Positions 56,244 through 64,000 of a DNA stretch of 64,000 nt are shown one piece after another. Positions within the stretch are counted from its first letter, which is position 1, and every line of letters begins with the position of its first letter. The notes under the pieces were generated by a model that was not told the origin of the DNA, ran no database searches, and saw only the letters and a list, made by a program, of their open reading frames with translations. Made by a program: the position numbers and the translations under genes. The stretch is from Aestuariibacter salexigens DSM 15300. GTDB taxonomy: Bacteria; Pseudomonadota; Gammaproteobacteria; Enterobacterales; Alteromonadaceae. The DNA lies in assembly GCF_000429145.1 (NCBI RefSeq), contig NZ_AUBH01000001.1, positions 310,001 to 374,000 of the forward strand, written 5' to 3'.

Positions 56244-56328
56244 TGGTGGAGGGGGCAGGATTCGAACCTGCGAAGGCTGAGCCGGCAGATTTACAGTCTG
56301 CTCCCGTTGACCGCTTGGGTACCCCTCC
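56244..56328 (-). tRNA. tRNA-Tyr (GTA)
   Basis: An 85-nt tRNA with long variable arm. 5' acceptor GGAGGGG pairs with CCCCTCC before discriminator A and an encoded CCA (complement of 56244-56246). The anticodon GTA is the complement of 56292-56294, within the typical ACTGTAAATCTG loop. T-arm GCAGGTTCGAATCCTGC is perfect. Confidence 0.97.
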
Positions 56329-56342
56329 AGAAGAAGGCGCGT

Positions 56343-56370
56343 AGTCTACCAGATAAAATGGCCGTGTAAA
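56343..56370 (-). promoter_or_regulatory. Promoter of tRNA-Tyr
   Basis: On the minus strand, -35 TTTACA (complement of 56365-56370) and -10 TAGACT (complement of 56343-56348) with 16 bp between, followed by a GC-rich discriminator (ACGCGCC) as in stable-RNA promoters under stringent control. The tRNA starts 15 bp after the -10. Confidence 0.65.
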
Positions 56371-56449
56371 TACCTTGAGGCGCGATTGCTGGGGTAAAGA
56401 AATCACAAAGATGTACGATACATAAATCAGGGATTTGATAGGATTCACG

Positions 56450-56932
56450 ATGGTCGATTCTGTAACCAATACGAGCGCTGTTAATGCCGATGCAGAGCTT
56501 AGCGGCAGGCTGGCGAAAGCAGCAGGGAGGGGAGCTGAATTCTCCCTGATACTCGCTATGTTGGAGCAGAACGTCTTGTATCGCCCTTCATTCGCCAGTG
56601 ACAGCGATGAAGTGGTAACCGATCCCCATTTTCCGCAAAGACTTAATCATTATCCGCCAGTCAGCCTGAAGGCCGACGCTACACATTTTAGCAAAGCCAA
56701 TGTGACCAACAGGCTGTTCTCACAGTCTCAGGTTAAGAATGCTCAGCTATGGCTTGCTATGCATCCTGACCCACTATCCATGTTTAACGATCCGTCTCGC
56801 ATTGATGATGAGGTGATACATAACTGCGACTTTGCCACCCAGCGTCATTTAAAACTTCCTGAGCACGCAAAGATCGACGTTGACTATACTAAAATGCTTG
56901 ATGTCGTAGAGGCTGCTCAAGTACTTCAATAA
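56450..56932 (+). CDS. Conserved-looking hypothetical protein upstream of trhO
   Basis: A 160-residue soluble protein that I do not recognise. ATG 56450 is preceded by AGGA. The N-terminal third is alanine-rich and helical (ELSGRLAKAAGRGAEFSLI in parts), the middle has proline- and histidine-rich segments (PHFPQRLNHYPP), and QLWLAMHPDPLSMF is a striking aromatic stretch. No signal peptide or membrane segment. It lies 106 bp before trhO on the same strand. Confidence 0.6.
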   Translation: MVDSVTNTSAVNADAELSGRLAKAAGRGAEFSLILAMLEQNVLYRPSFASDSDEVVTDPHFPQRLNHYPPVSLKADATHFSKANVTNRLFSQSQVKNAQLWLAMHPDPLSMFNDPSRIDDEVIHNCDFATQRHLKLPEHAKIDVDYTKMLDVVEAAQVLQ

Positions 56933-57038
56933 GTTTCATTAGCTCTTTCCTCCTGGCTGGCGTCGTAGCAGCGCTTTTGCTATAGTCCGCGCCGCAATTT
57001 TGCTTTGGTTTTACGTTCCAACTTGCAAAGGACAATTC

Positions 57039-58034
57039 ATGAAACGCTACATTGTTTGCGCGATGTATAAATTCGTCGCGCTTGAAGACTACCAATCTAT
57101 TCGCCAACCTCTCCTTGAGGTCATGGAATCCAACGATATTAAAGGCACATTGTTGCTTGCCAAAGAAGGCATCAATGGCACAGTGTCCGGTACCAGAGAG
57201 GCAATTGATACTCTGCTAGCCTGGTTGAATCAGGATGCACGTATTAACCCCATTTCTTATAAAGAATCTCTACATGATGAACAGCCGTTCTACCGGACCA
57301 AGGTCAAACTGAAAAAAGAGATTGTGACCATGGGCGTAGAGGGAATTGACCCTAGACAGACCGTGGGTACTTATGTAAAGCCAAAAGATTGGAATGCGCT
57401 GATTTCGGACCCTGATGTGGCCGTTATTGACACCCGCAACGATTATGAAATCGAAATCGGCACGTTCAAAAATGCTATCAATCCAAAAACCGAGTCATTC
57501 CGCGAGTTTCCGGATTATGTCGCAAAAGAACTCGACCCAGCCAAACACAAGAAAGTCGCGATGTTCTGTACCGGTGGGATCCGCTGTGAGAAATCTACAG
57601 CTTATCTAAAGGAACAAGGGTTTGAAGAGGTCTATCATCTCGAAGGCGGTATTTTGCAATACCTTGAAGATGTGCCTAAGGAAGAGTCCTTGTGGGAAGG
57701 TGACTGTTTTGTGTTTGACAACCGTGTTGCCGTTAACCATGACTTAGAACGCAGTCATTACGACCAGTGCTATGCCTGTCGTCTGCCCATCACTGAAGAA
57801 GACAAACAAAGTGATAAGTACGAATCAGGCGTAAGCTGCCCGCATTGCTTCGGCACCCACAGCGAAGAGCAAATTGCCCGTTTTCGTGAACGAGAAAAGC
57901 AGGTCAACCTGGCCAGACAGCGCAACGAAGAACACGTCGGCAGTGAAGCAAGGAAGGCGACCAAGCTTAGACGCCAGCAGAAAGCTGCTGAACGCCGAGC
58001 TCGCAGGGCGGCGATGGGCAAAACAAATATCTGA
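57039..58034 (+). CDS. trhO: tRNA uridine(34) hydroxylase
   Basis: A 331-residue rhodanese-like enzyme that hydroxylates uridine 34 of certain tRNAs with oxygen as a step to cmo5U/mo5U. The rhodanese loop [10 protein letters not shown] holds the active Cys177; N-terminal [14 protein letters not shown] and central [16 protein letters not shown] are typical. Near the C terminus [10 protein letters not shown] and SCPHC form a cysteine cluster, followed by a basic tail. AAGGACA precedes ATG 57039; starts further upstream are not supported. Formerly YceA. Confidence 0.95.
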   Translation: MKRYIVCAMYKFVALEDYQSIRQPLLEVMESNDIKGTLLLAKEGINGTVSGTREAIDTLLAWLNQDARINPISYKESLHDEQPFYRTKVKLKKEIVTMGVEGIDPRQTVGTYVKPKDWNALISDPDVAVIDTRNDYEIEIGTFKNAINPKTESFREFPDYVAKELDPAKHKKVAMFCTGGIRCEKSTAYLKEQGFEEVYHLEGGILQYLEDVPKEESLWEGDCFVFDNRVAVNHDLERSHYDQCYACRLPITEEDKQSDKYESGVSCPHCFGTHSEEQIARFREREKQVNLARQRNEEHVGSEARKATKLRRQQKAAERRARRAAMGKTNI

Positions 58035-58112
58035 TTGCCAGTTGCTACAACGTTTACTCTGTTTCAGCACACAGGTACACTCACTGAAAAATAGCGAAAA
58101 GCGAAAGAAAAG

Positions 58113-58361
58113 ATGTCACAAAGACCAGCATTGAACCCTGAAAAAGTTCAGGAAGCGAAAGACGAGTTTGCCTTTTTCGATAAGGATGGTAATGGTCAGA
58201 TTGACCTGTCCGAGTTTATTGAACTTCTGACAGTGCTCTCCCCAAAGACCAAAGTCAGTCACGTTGAAGAAGGGTTCAAACTGATTGACGGCAATGGTGA
58301 TGGCTACATAGACTTCGATGAATTTCTCGAATGGTGGCAGGACTGCTGGTGGGAATACTAA
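58113..58361 (+). CDS. Small EF-hand calcium-binding protein
   Basis: An 82-residue acidic protein with two complete EF-hands: ligands Asp23, Asp25, Asn27, Gln29, Asp31, Glu34 (DKDGNGQIDLSE) and Asp59, Asn61, Asp63, Tyr65, Asp67, Glu70 (DGNGDGYIDFDE). There is no signal peptide, so it is likely a cytosolic calcium buffer or sensor. The C terminus is rich in tryptophan (FLEWWQDCWWEY), a potential contact surface. It follows trhO by 78 bp. Confidence 0.93.
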   Translation: MSQRPALNPEKVQEAKDEFAFFDKDGNGQIDLSEFIELLTVLSPKTKVSHVEEGFKLIDGNGDGYIDFDEFLEWWQDCWWEY

Positions 58362-58374
58362 GCGAGTGATGAAG

Positions 58375-58402
58375 AAGCCCGGCATCAGCCGGGCTTTTTT
58401 TT
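58375..58402. terminator. Bidirectional terminator
   Basis: Stem AAGCCCGGC (58375-58383), loop ATCA, GCCGGGCTT (58388-58396), then T's to 58402. It ends the EF-hand gene and, with A's on the other side, could serve the convergent DUF5694 gene whose stop overlaps it. Confidence 0.9.
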
Positions 58403-59552
58403 ACTCATTCAATTCGTTAAGCACAGCGTCTACGCTGACTAGCTCAACATCATGCATCTGATTCAGATAACTTTCGAAATAGGCTTTATGAGACGCCCCC
58501 GTGATCACTAATACCCTGGCGCCCGGATGATTCGCTGCTGCTTCCAGCGTGTTAGCAACCATGCGTAATCCTCGCACCTGCCACCAGGCTACATACTGCC
58601 TCGCCAGTCCGTCCCGTTCAGGCCACGCAGTGGCAAGGCCAAAATCATTCTCAATGGTAAAGCGCTGGTAGCTTTTTGAGTTAATAAACAGATACTGCTT
58701 TAAAAGGTTTTCCGCTGACCCGCTTAGCATTTGCATCTGATTATCTATGTACTGCTGTCTGGGATGTTCGGAGTTCCAGACTGACTTGATAACCGACAGC
58801 AGTTCCTCGGGAGAATTCAAATAGATATAGTCTGCAGTGTGGTCATCCATCATGGATAACTGTTCAATACCAAGCCGCTTTGCGAGCGTCACACCGATGA
58901 GATTATTTTCGTTACGAGAAGACAGTCCACGGTTAAATCGCTCAAGCATAGACTCTGTCACGCCATCTTCTGCAATGCGCTGCTCTTCTGTCAGCATTGC
59001 CCATTGCAAAATACCAGACCAGGTTTCACCGGCAGCATAATACAACATCGCCAGTCTGCGTCGTTCTGAGGAGGAAGGTGCATCTGGCCAGGCATCCCGC
59101 ATTTGTTCAATGCGAGCTGCTGCCTCTGGTCTGCTTAATTTCAATGCCTGTAATGCTTCAGTGGTGTCAGAGCAATATCCCTGCACGTTTGGATACAAAG
59201 CCTCATAGCGCTGTATCTCATCGCAGGCACGGCCATTGATTGATTCAATTGCAATGACGTCGGGTGCGAACTGAGCCAGTCGTTCATTGACCAGCGACAG
59301 GTGTGAAGGATGAAAGGATTGCTGATCAAGCTGCGCCAGGTGGGTGGTACCAAGCACTAAGATTCGAGTGGGTTGGCCACCAAGGTTAGTTTGTGTGCCA
59401 GCAAAGTTAAAAGAAGGTGCGACGCCCGTTTGACTAAACAGTGGCGAGCCAGGTAGCACTTGCTCAGCGGCAACGAAAAATGACATAGTTAATAATGAAA
59501 CAATCCACAGCACGCAAGCCGTGGCTCTGCAGTGAGAAAAGCAATTATTCAT
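58401..59552 (-). CDS. DUF5694 (TraB/PrgY-like) secreted protein
   Basis: A 383-residue protein with a signal peptide (cleavage near FFVAA-E). ILVLGTTHLAQLDQQ near residue 65 and VLVITGASHKAYFESYL near the C terminus are the hallmarks of DUF5694, which is related to the TraB/TiKi fold with conserved His and Glu residues (VIAIES). The family has no proven enzymatic role; a metal-dependent hydrolase of the periplasm has been suggested by fold. Single gene, convergent with the EF-hand gene. Confidence 0.85.
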   Translation of the reverse strand: MNNCFSHCRATACVLWIVSLLTMSFFVAAEQVLPGSPLFSQTGVAPSFNFAGTQTNLGGQPTRILVLGTTHLAQLDQQSFHPSHLSLVNERLAQFAPDVIAIESINGRACDEIQRYEALYPNVQGYCSDTTEALQALKLSRPEAAARIEQMRDAWPDAPSSSERRRLAMLYYAAGETWSGILQWAMLTEEQRIAEDGVTESMLERFNRGLSSRNENNLIGVTLAKRLGIEQLSMMDDHTADYIYLNSPEELLSVIKSVWNSEHPRQQYIDNQMQMLSGSAENLLKQYLFINSKSYQRFTIENDFGLATAWPERDGLARQYVAWWQVRGLRMVANTLEAAANHPGARVLVITGASHKAYFESYLNQMHDVELVSVDAVLNELNE

Positions 59553-59684
59553 GGTGCGTCCTTGTGTTTACTTTTATGTCGCAGTGCAGCTAGCAAAGGT
59601 TTAAATAATCACATGAACCCGTTTAGAGGAAGATAATGTCGCTGAGTACAAATCTGATAACAGCATTTAATAAGTTAATTGCCG

Positions 59685-61244
59685 TTAGATGATATCTGCT
59701 CGCACACTTTTGAATGAAACCCGATTTCTACCTTGTTGTTTGGCGCGATAGAGTTCTTTGTCTACTTTTGCAAGCAAGTCATCCAGTGTCAGATGTCGCA
59801 ACTCACTATCCGGTTTTTCAATGCAAAGTGCGCCGATACTGCAGGTGATCACATCTGACACGCCTGAAGCAGGGTGAGGAATGGCCAGGTCTTTAACTGC
59901 ATGACAAATGTCGTCAACGCGTTGTGTTGCATGCGTTCTATGTTCGGCGCATACCACCATGGCAAATTCTTCCCCGCCAATGCGAGCACAGATCTCACCC
60001 GAACGCCGGCAGAAAGCTCTCAACGCTTCAGCAACCTTTTGTAAGGCGATATCTCCTTGTGGATGTCCTAATGCGTCATTGTAATTTTTGAAATAATCGA
60101 TATCCAAGGTGACGATGAGGAAGAGTTCATGTGATCGTAATGCATGATGCCACGCGTTTTGTGCATATTGATTGAATGCTCTGCGATTGGCTATTCCCGT
60201 CAACTCATCAGTTAATGAGAGGTGTTTCAACGATTCCTGCTGTTCGTTAACTAAGGTAACGGATTTATTGAATACCCTGCGGATCTGTTCTAATTCGAAT
60301 ACGGGAAACTTCTGTGGCAGTAATTCCAGTCGTCCGTTTTCAATCATGGCGTTGATCTTTTGCGTGTTTCGTGACAATTGACGGATCAAGGTTTTATCAA
60401 TCACCACAACAACCAATAAGAACAAAATAATGATGGCTGACCAGCCAACTAACTGTGGGTGGGAAATTGGGTCATGCTGAATATTAAGAAGCATGATCGG
60501 CGTGCCTTTGAAGTCATCCAGTAGCCTCTTACGCTGCAATTGAAAGCCTTCTACCAACTGAGGCGTCATCAACGAGACAACGCCGTGAGTTTGCGGGTCC
60601 TTAAGTGATGTTGGAATAAAATCTATCTTTAATCGGGTCAGCGATTCTATACGGTCGATGTGGTCGTCAGTGATTTTTTGCACGAACATAAGGTAGCCAA
60701 CCGGGGCTGATCGCAGATTCGAATCACTGATATATTGGATAGCAAATGCAGTGGGACCCGCGTTGGTCGACATCCAACCATGACTTTCCCAAGCATCACC
60801 AGGCTTAATGCCTTCATTCAAGGTCTGTTCGATTGGAAAGCGAATGAGTTCATCTGTCTCTGTGAGCTCTTCTTCCTGCTCTGAATAACCTACGGAAAAC
60901 ACCACTTCAAAGTTCTTGTCAAAATAAACGATGGCAATTAAGTCAAAGGTTTCGAACGTGCTGGGAAGTATATTTTCGTCGATGTAATCTTGATTCTCAG
61001 AAGGGGAGAGCACAAACTGCATCGTATCTGTCCAATGTGCCCAATCAGTCGTGATTGCCTGCAAACTTTTAAATTTTTGTGCGAGGCTAGCGCGCAGGCT
61101 TTCCAGCTCTCGACGTTGATGTTCTTCAACGGTAGCTAATTCACTCGGGTATTCGATAAAAACACGGTAACAGAGAAACACACTGATCAGTGCTGCACTG
61201 TATACAACAAAAAAATACACAGAGTAGTAGCGAAACGACCGCAT
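59685..61244 (-). CDS. Membrane diguanylate cyclase with CHASE4-like sensor
   Basis: A 519-residue protein: membrane helix 1 (about 8-28), a periplasmic CHASE4-like domain (about 35-265, with TTDWAHWTDTMQFV and SHGWMS), membrane helix 2 (about 270-290), a linker, and a GGDEF domain with active-site GGEEF in ARIGGEEFAMV. The inhibitory site expected five residues upstream reads RSGE instead of RxxD, so product inhibition may be weak. It synthesises cyclic di-GMP, which could be read by the PilZ protein at 33880. AGGATC precedes the ATG. Confidence 0.92.
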   Translation of the reverse strand: MRSFRYYSVYFFVVYSAALISVFLCYRVFIEYPSELATVEEHQRRELESLRASLAQKFKSLQAITTDWAHWTDTMQFVLSPSENQDYIDENILPSTFETFDLIAIVYFDKNFEVVFSVGYSEQEEELTETDELIRFPIEQTLNEGIKPGDAWESHGWMSTNAGPTAFAIQYISDSNLRSAPVGYLMFVQKITDDHIDRIESLTRLKIDFIPTSLKDPQTHGVVSLMTPQLVEGFQLQRKRLLDDFKGTPIMLLNIQHDPISHPQLVGWSAIIILFLLVVVVIDKTLIRQLSRNTQKINAMIENGRLELLPQKFPVFELEQIRRVFNKSVTLVNEQQESLKHLSLTDELTGIANRRAFNQYAQNAWHHALRSHELFLIVTLDIDYFKNYNDALGHPQGDIALQKVAEALRAFCRRSGEICARIGGEEFAMVVCAEHRTHATQRVDDICHAVKDLAIPHPASGVSDVITCSIGALCIEKPDSELRHLTLDDLLAKVDKELYRAKQQGRNRVSFKSVRADII

Positions 61245-61322
61245 TATGATCCTGTTGATAAACGATACTAAGTTCGGAAGGGTTAACTGGCCCCTTCAAT
61301 ATAGAAAATCATAGTCGCTGTA

Positions 61323-62636
61323 TCAGTTGGACGCCCGTTTTATTTTGATTGGCATATCACCAACGTCCTGCCCAGCGGTAGTATCAACGCGTTTGGTCTT
61401 ATGAGGTTGTTGAGCTTTCTTTTTGCTTTTTTGCTTAGAAGGATTCCCTTTACGGCCGCCTTGAGGCTTTTTCGAAGTGGTGGATAAGCCACTAAATTTG
61501 CCCTTAAATCCCTCCAGAGGGGTGACTTCAATGGATTGTACGAGGAAGTTACTGAGCAGGATATAGCTATTCCAGTCCTTTGGACCGACAAATGACATCG
61601 CATTACCCTTACGTCCCGCTCTGCCAGTGCGGCCAATACGATGCACATATTCTTCTGCCGCTTTTGGTAAGTCGTAATTGATTACGCAGCCTACTCGCTT
61701 CAAATCAAGGCCGCGTGACGCAACGTCAGTCGTCACTAATACCTGATACTGATTGGCGGTGAAAGCCTGCATGATTGCTGAACGCTTACTCTGAATTAGT
61801 TCCGCGTGCAGCGCACAACTTTCGATGCCTGATTTGGCTAACATGTCCGCCAGGCGCTCTGTGTCCTGACGGGTGGCCACAAACACAATACTTTGATTTG
61901 TATCATCTGGTGTCAGCAGGTGCGTTAACATGTTGTCTTTGTGTTGCGGACCATCTGCAAAGAAAAAGCGCTGGTCGATATCCTCGTGCTGGCTGTTGCC
62001 ATCATCAATACGGATTCGCTGAGGTGCATTCAGCAGTACCTGAGTCAGACTGGCTAATTCGACATTATCCAGCGTTGCTGAAAACATCATAGTTTGCCGC
62101 TTGCGGTGGTCGGCAAGCTTGTTGATAGTCTGTAACTCTTTTTTGAAACCCAAATCCAGCATCCTGTCGGCTTCATCCAGTACCAGTAATTCTAGGCCGT
62201 TCAAAAACAGTGAACGATGCTCTAGATGGTCGGCAATACGCCCGGCAGTAGCAACGACTATCTGTGGGTTGCGTTTCAGCGCTTTGACCTGATCATTAAA
62301 ATTTTCACCACCGACGACCAGAGCACAGGATAAGGACTTCGCTGCACATAACCATTTCGCTTCCCGATAAACCTGCTTGGCAAGCTCTCTGGTCGGAGCA
62401 AGGATAAGCACTCTGGCATCCTGACGAGAGAGAGGACGTTGGGTTAGCAGTCGATGAACTGCAGGGATCAAATAGGCGAGCGTTTTGCCTGAGCCGGTTT
62501 TGGACGATGCCAGCAGATCTTTGCCCATCAATGCATAGGGAATTGCTTGTGCCTGAATGTCGGTAAGCTCATCAAACTGGTGAGTATGCAACACTTTTTT
62601 GAGGCGATGGTCGATGGGCAGCTCTGCAAATTTCAC
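61323..62636 (-). CDS. DEAD-box RNA helicase
   Basis: A 437-residue ATP-dependent RNA helicase of the RhlE/SrmB type. All motifs are present in order: Q motif (ELTDIQAQAIP), motif I SSKTGSGKT, PTRELA, TAGR, DEAD (VLDEADRMLDLGF), SAT, and HRIGRTGRAGR. The C-terminal 60 residues are strongly basic (GGRKGNPSKQKSKKKAQQ in parts), a likely RNA-binding tail. Roles in ribosome assembly or cold growth are expected, but the subfamily is not resolved. Single gene. Confidence 0.93.
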   Translation of the reverse strand: MKFAELPIDHRLKKVLHTHQFDELTDIQAQAIPYALMGKDLLASSKTGSGKTLAYLIPAVHRLLTQRPLSRQDARVLILAPTRELAKQVYREAKWLCAAKSLSCALVVGGENFNDQVKALKRNPQIVVATAGRIADHLEHRSLFLNGLELLVLDEADRMLDLGFKKELQTINKLADHRKRQTMMFSATLDNVELASLTQVLLNAPQRIRIDDGNSQHEDIDQRFFFADGPQHKDNMLTHLLTPDDTNQSIVFVATRQDTERLADMLAKSGIESCALHAELIQSKRSAIMQAFTANQYQVLVTTDVASRGLDLKRVGCVINYDLPKAAEEYVHRIGRTGRAGRKGNAMSFVGPKDWNSYILLSNFLVQSIEVTPLEGFKGKFSGLSTTSKKPQGGRKGNPSKQKSKKKAQQPHKTKRVDTTAGQDVGDMPIKIKRASN

Positions 62637-62715
62637 GGTGAATCCAGAATGTAAGGATGTTATTTCAATAGAGCGAATTATGCCTGAGTTCGAAGGTTTT
62701 TGCTGCCAACTTAAC

Positions 62716-62745
62716 CAAAAAAGCCGGAGCAGATTGCCCCGGCTT
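62716..62745 (-). terminator. Rho-independent terminator of the CoA-transferase operon
   Basis: On the minus strand AAGCCGGGGCA pairs with TGCTCCGGCTT (one G-U pair, 3-base loop, 62721-62745) and is followed by a T run (complement of 62717-62722). Confidence 0.9.
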
Positions 62746-62769
62746 AATCATTTTAATTAGCGGAATCGT

Positions 62770-63426
62770 TTAGAACAGCATCTCTGGAACGTGTTCAGGA
62801 ACAATTAATTTACCTGCGGTTTTCTTTTTGATTTCCTCAATAGACACGCCGGGCGCATGCTCTGCAAGGTAAAATGCACCGTCGCGGATCTCCAGTACTG
62901 CCAAATCTGTAATGATCCGGGTAATACAGTTAACGCCAGTTAACGGTAAGGTGCATTCAGGTAATAGTTTGGAATTACCGTATTTGTCCGCATGGGTCAT
63001 GGTCACGATGATATTTTTTGCGCCTGCGACTAAGTCCATGGCACCACCCATACCTTTCACCAGCTTGCCCGGTATCATCCAGGATGCGATGTTGCCGTGC
63101 TGATCAACCTCAAAAGCACCGAGTACGGTGATATCAACGTGACCACCGCGGATCATGGCAAAGCTCTCTGCTGAGCTGAAAATAGACGAACCTGTAATTG
63201 CCGTCACCGTTTCCTTGCCGGCATTGATCATGTCAGCATCAACCTGAGCTTCAGTGGGGTAGGGACCCATACCTAACAAACCATTCTCAGACTGCAACAT
63301 AACGGAAATACCATCTGGTACATAGTTAGCGGCCAGGGTAGGAATACCAATGCCAAGATTGACGTAATCACCGTCTTTGAATTCACGTGCTACGCGTTGT
63401 GCAATTTGTTCTCTTGTCAATGCCAT
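62770..63426 (-). CDS. scoB: 3-oxoacid CoA-transferase subunit B
   Basis: A 218-residue beta subunit of succinyl-CoA:3-ketoacid CoA-transferase, which activates acetoacetate to acetoacetyl-CoA. The catalytic glutamate lies in SENGLLGMGPYP, and the NLGIGIPTL stretch is typical. It starts 2 bp after the alpha-subunit gene. Together with LiuE and the thiolase it would complete leucine degradation. Confidence 0.95.
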   Translation of the reverse strand: MALTREQIAQRVAREFKDGDYVNLGIGIPTLAANYVPDGISVMLQSENGLLGMGPYPTEAQVDADMINAGKETVTAITGSSIFSSAESFAMIRGGHVDITVLGAFEVDQHGNIASWMIPGKLVKGMGGAMDLVAGAKNIIVTMTHADKYGNSKLLPECTLPLTGVNCITRIITDLAVLEIRDGAFYLAEHAPGVSIEEIKKKTAGKLIVPEHVPEMLF

Positions 63427-63428
63427 GA

Positions 63429-64000
63429 TTACGCCTCCTCACGAACGTGCAGTCGTTCGATACGTTTTTCAAACGTGCCGCGAATAACGCGGTTTACATA
63501 AATGCCTGGAGTATGAATTTGGCTCGGATCAAGCTCACCGGGTTCGACAATCTCTTCCACTTCAACCACAGTTATTTTCCCGGCCGTAGCAGCCATCGGG
63601 TTAAAGTTCTGTGCTGTATGACGGTATACACAGTTGCCATAACGGTCTGCTTTCCAGGCCTTAACAATCGCGAAGTCACCAGTAATGGCTTCTTCCAGAA
63701 TGTAAGGACGGCCGTTAAATTCACGTACTTCCTTGCCATCGCCGACCGGTGTGCCATAGCCCGTCGCGGTAAAGAAAGCCGGAATGCCAGCGCCCCCTGC
63801 GCGCATTTTCTCAGCCAGAGTGCCCTGCGGCGTCAGTTCGACCTCCAGCTCACCATTTAGCAACTGTTTTTCGAACAGAGCGTTCTCTCCGACGTAAGAA
63901 GACACCATCTTTTTTATTTGTTTGTCTTCGAGAAGGACGCCCAGTCCAAATCCGTCAACGCCACAGTTGTTAGACACAACCGTCAGCTGCCTGGTGCCCA
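63429..64000 (-). CDS. scoA: 3-oxoacid CoA-transferase subunit A, 5' end cut by window edge
   Basis: Alpha subunit of the same enzyme. 190 residues are visible; the open frame runs off the right edge ([16 protein letters not shown] is read before the internal GTG at 63977, which is not the start). The family is about 230-235 residues long, so roughly 40 are missing. [17 protein letters not shown] and [18 protein letters not shown] are typical. Its upstream region, where a further regulator site might lie, is outside the window. Confidence 0.94.
   Translation of the reverse strand, partial: GTRQLTVVSNNCGVDGFGLGVLLEDKQIKKMVSSYVGENALFEKQLLNGELEVELTPQGTLAEKMRAGGAGIPAFFTATGYGTPVGDGKEVREFNGRPYILEEAITGDFAIVKAWKADRYGNCVYRHTAQNFNPMAATAGKITVVEVEEIVEPGELDPSQIHTPGIYVNRVIRGTFEKRIERLHVREEA

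Noticed and set aside
55914-56328. Attachment sites of an integrated element at tRNA-Tyr
   Set aside because: The tail copy is only 17 bp and the 329 bp between copies encodes no integrase or cargo; integration is only one possible explanation, so it is listed as a repeat and a finding, not as an att pair.
1-64000. CRISPR array, prophage or insertion sequence
   Set aside because: No regularly spaced repeats, transposase motifs or phage structural genes were seen anywhere in the window.

Overview
The window is a 64 kb piece of a bacterial chromosome that looks like a marine gammaproteobacterium of the order Alteromonadales (Alteromonas-like). This is inferred from the MerR-controlled leucine and valine degradation operons, the yejL/yejM/yejK locus, Reg_prop sensor kinases, an OprB-type porin, DUF6279 and M61 proteins, and moderate GC content. 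No phage, insertion sequence or CRISPR array was recognised. Genes are tightly packed, with many ATGA or longer overlaps, and both window edges cut genes (a nucleoside hydrolase on the left, a CoA-transferase alpha subunit on the right).

Layout. 0-5 kb: nucleoside hydrolase, a membrane-anchored SRPBCC protein, a fatty acid desaturase, a multispanning membrane protein, a DUF922 secreted protease and an orphan periplasmic binding protein. 4.8-13.2 kb: the leucine/isovalerate operon liuR-liuA-liuB-liuC-liuD-liuE (minus strand), with a thiolase gene divergent from liuR. 13.3-15.4 kb: a secreted alpha/beta hydrolase overlapping kynureninase. 15.4-17.0 kb: a response regulator with a helical-repeat tail. 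17.2-22.0 kb: the valine operon mmsA, acyl-CoA dehydrogenase, HIBYL-CoA hydrolase and mmsB. A MerR-type operator with core ACGTTTACGT lies before both liuR and mmsA, which suggests one regulator for both pathways. The CoA-transferase pair at 62.8-64 kb would use the acetoacetate released by LiuE.

22.0-25.3 kb: gmhB, then an AT-rich pair (radical SAM/SPASM protein and an APH-like kinase) with an empty AT-rich upstream region. 25.3-28.7 kb: PH-domain membrane protein, a short YejM-like protein, yejL, and divergent yejK. 28.8-31.9 kb: an overlapping gene chain of tandem T-fold QueD-like protein, M23 peptidase, binding protein and YhhQ transporter. 31.9-37.1 kb: M61 peptidase, PilZ protein, Mpo1-like protein and a LytS/LytTR two-component pair.

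37.2-44.8 kb: a 1441-residue propeller sensor kinase overlapping an OprB-like porin gene, facing a PAS hybrid kinase. 45.0-49.3 kb: an RND efflux pair. 49.3-55.7 kb: threonine dehydratase-pfkA, small secreted proteins, an EamA transporter and a second REC/helical-repeat protein coupled to a small lipoprotein. 55.7-56.4 kb: tRNA-Tyr with a duplicated 3' tail 329 bp away and many palindromes. 56.4-62.6 kb: an unknown protein, trhO, an EF-hand protein, a DUF5694 protein, a CHASE4-like/GGDEF cyclase and a DEAD-box helicase.

The most interesting signals are the propeller-kinase/porin unit, the AT-rich radical SAM-kinase island, the tRNA-Tyr tail duplication, the shared LiuR operators and the secreted hydrolase coupled to kynureninase. 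All family calls come from reading motifs; no database search was run.
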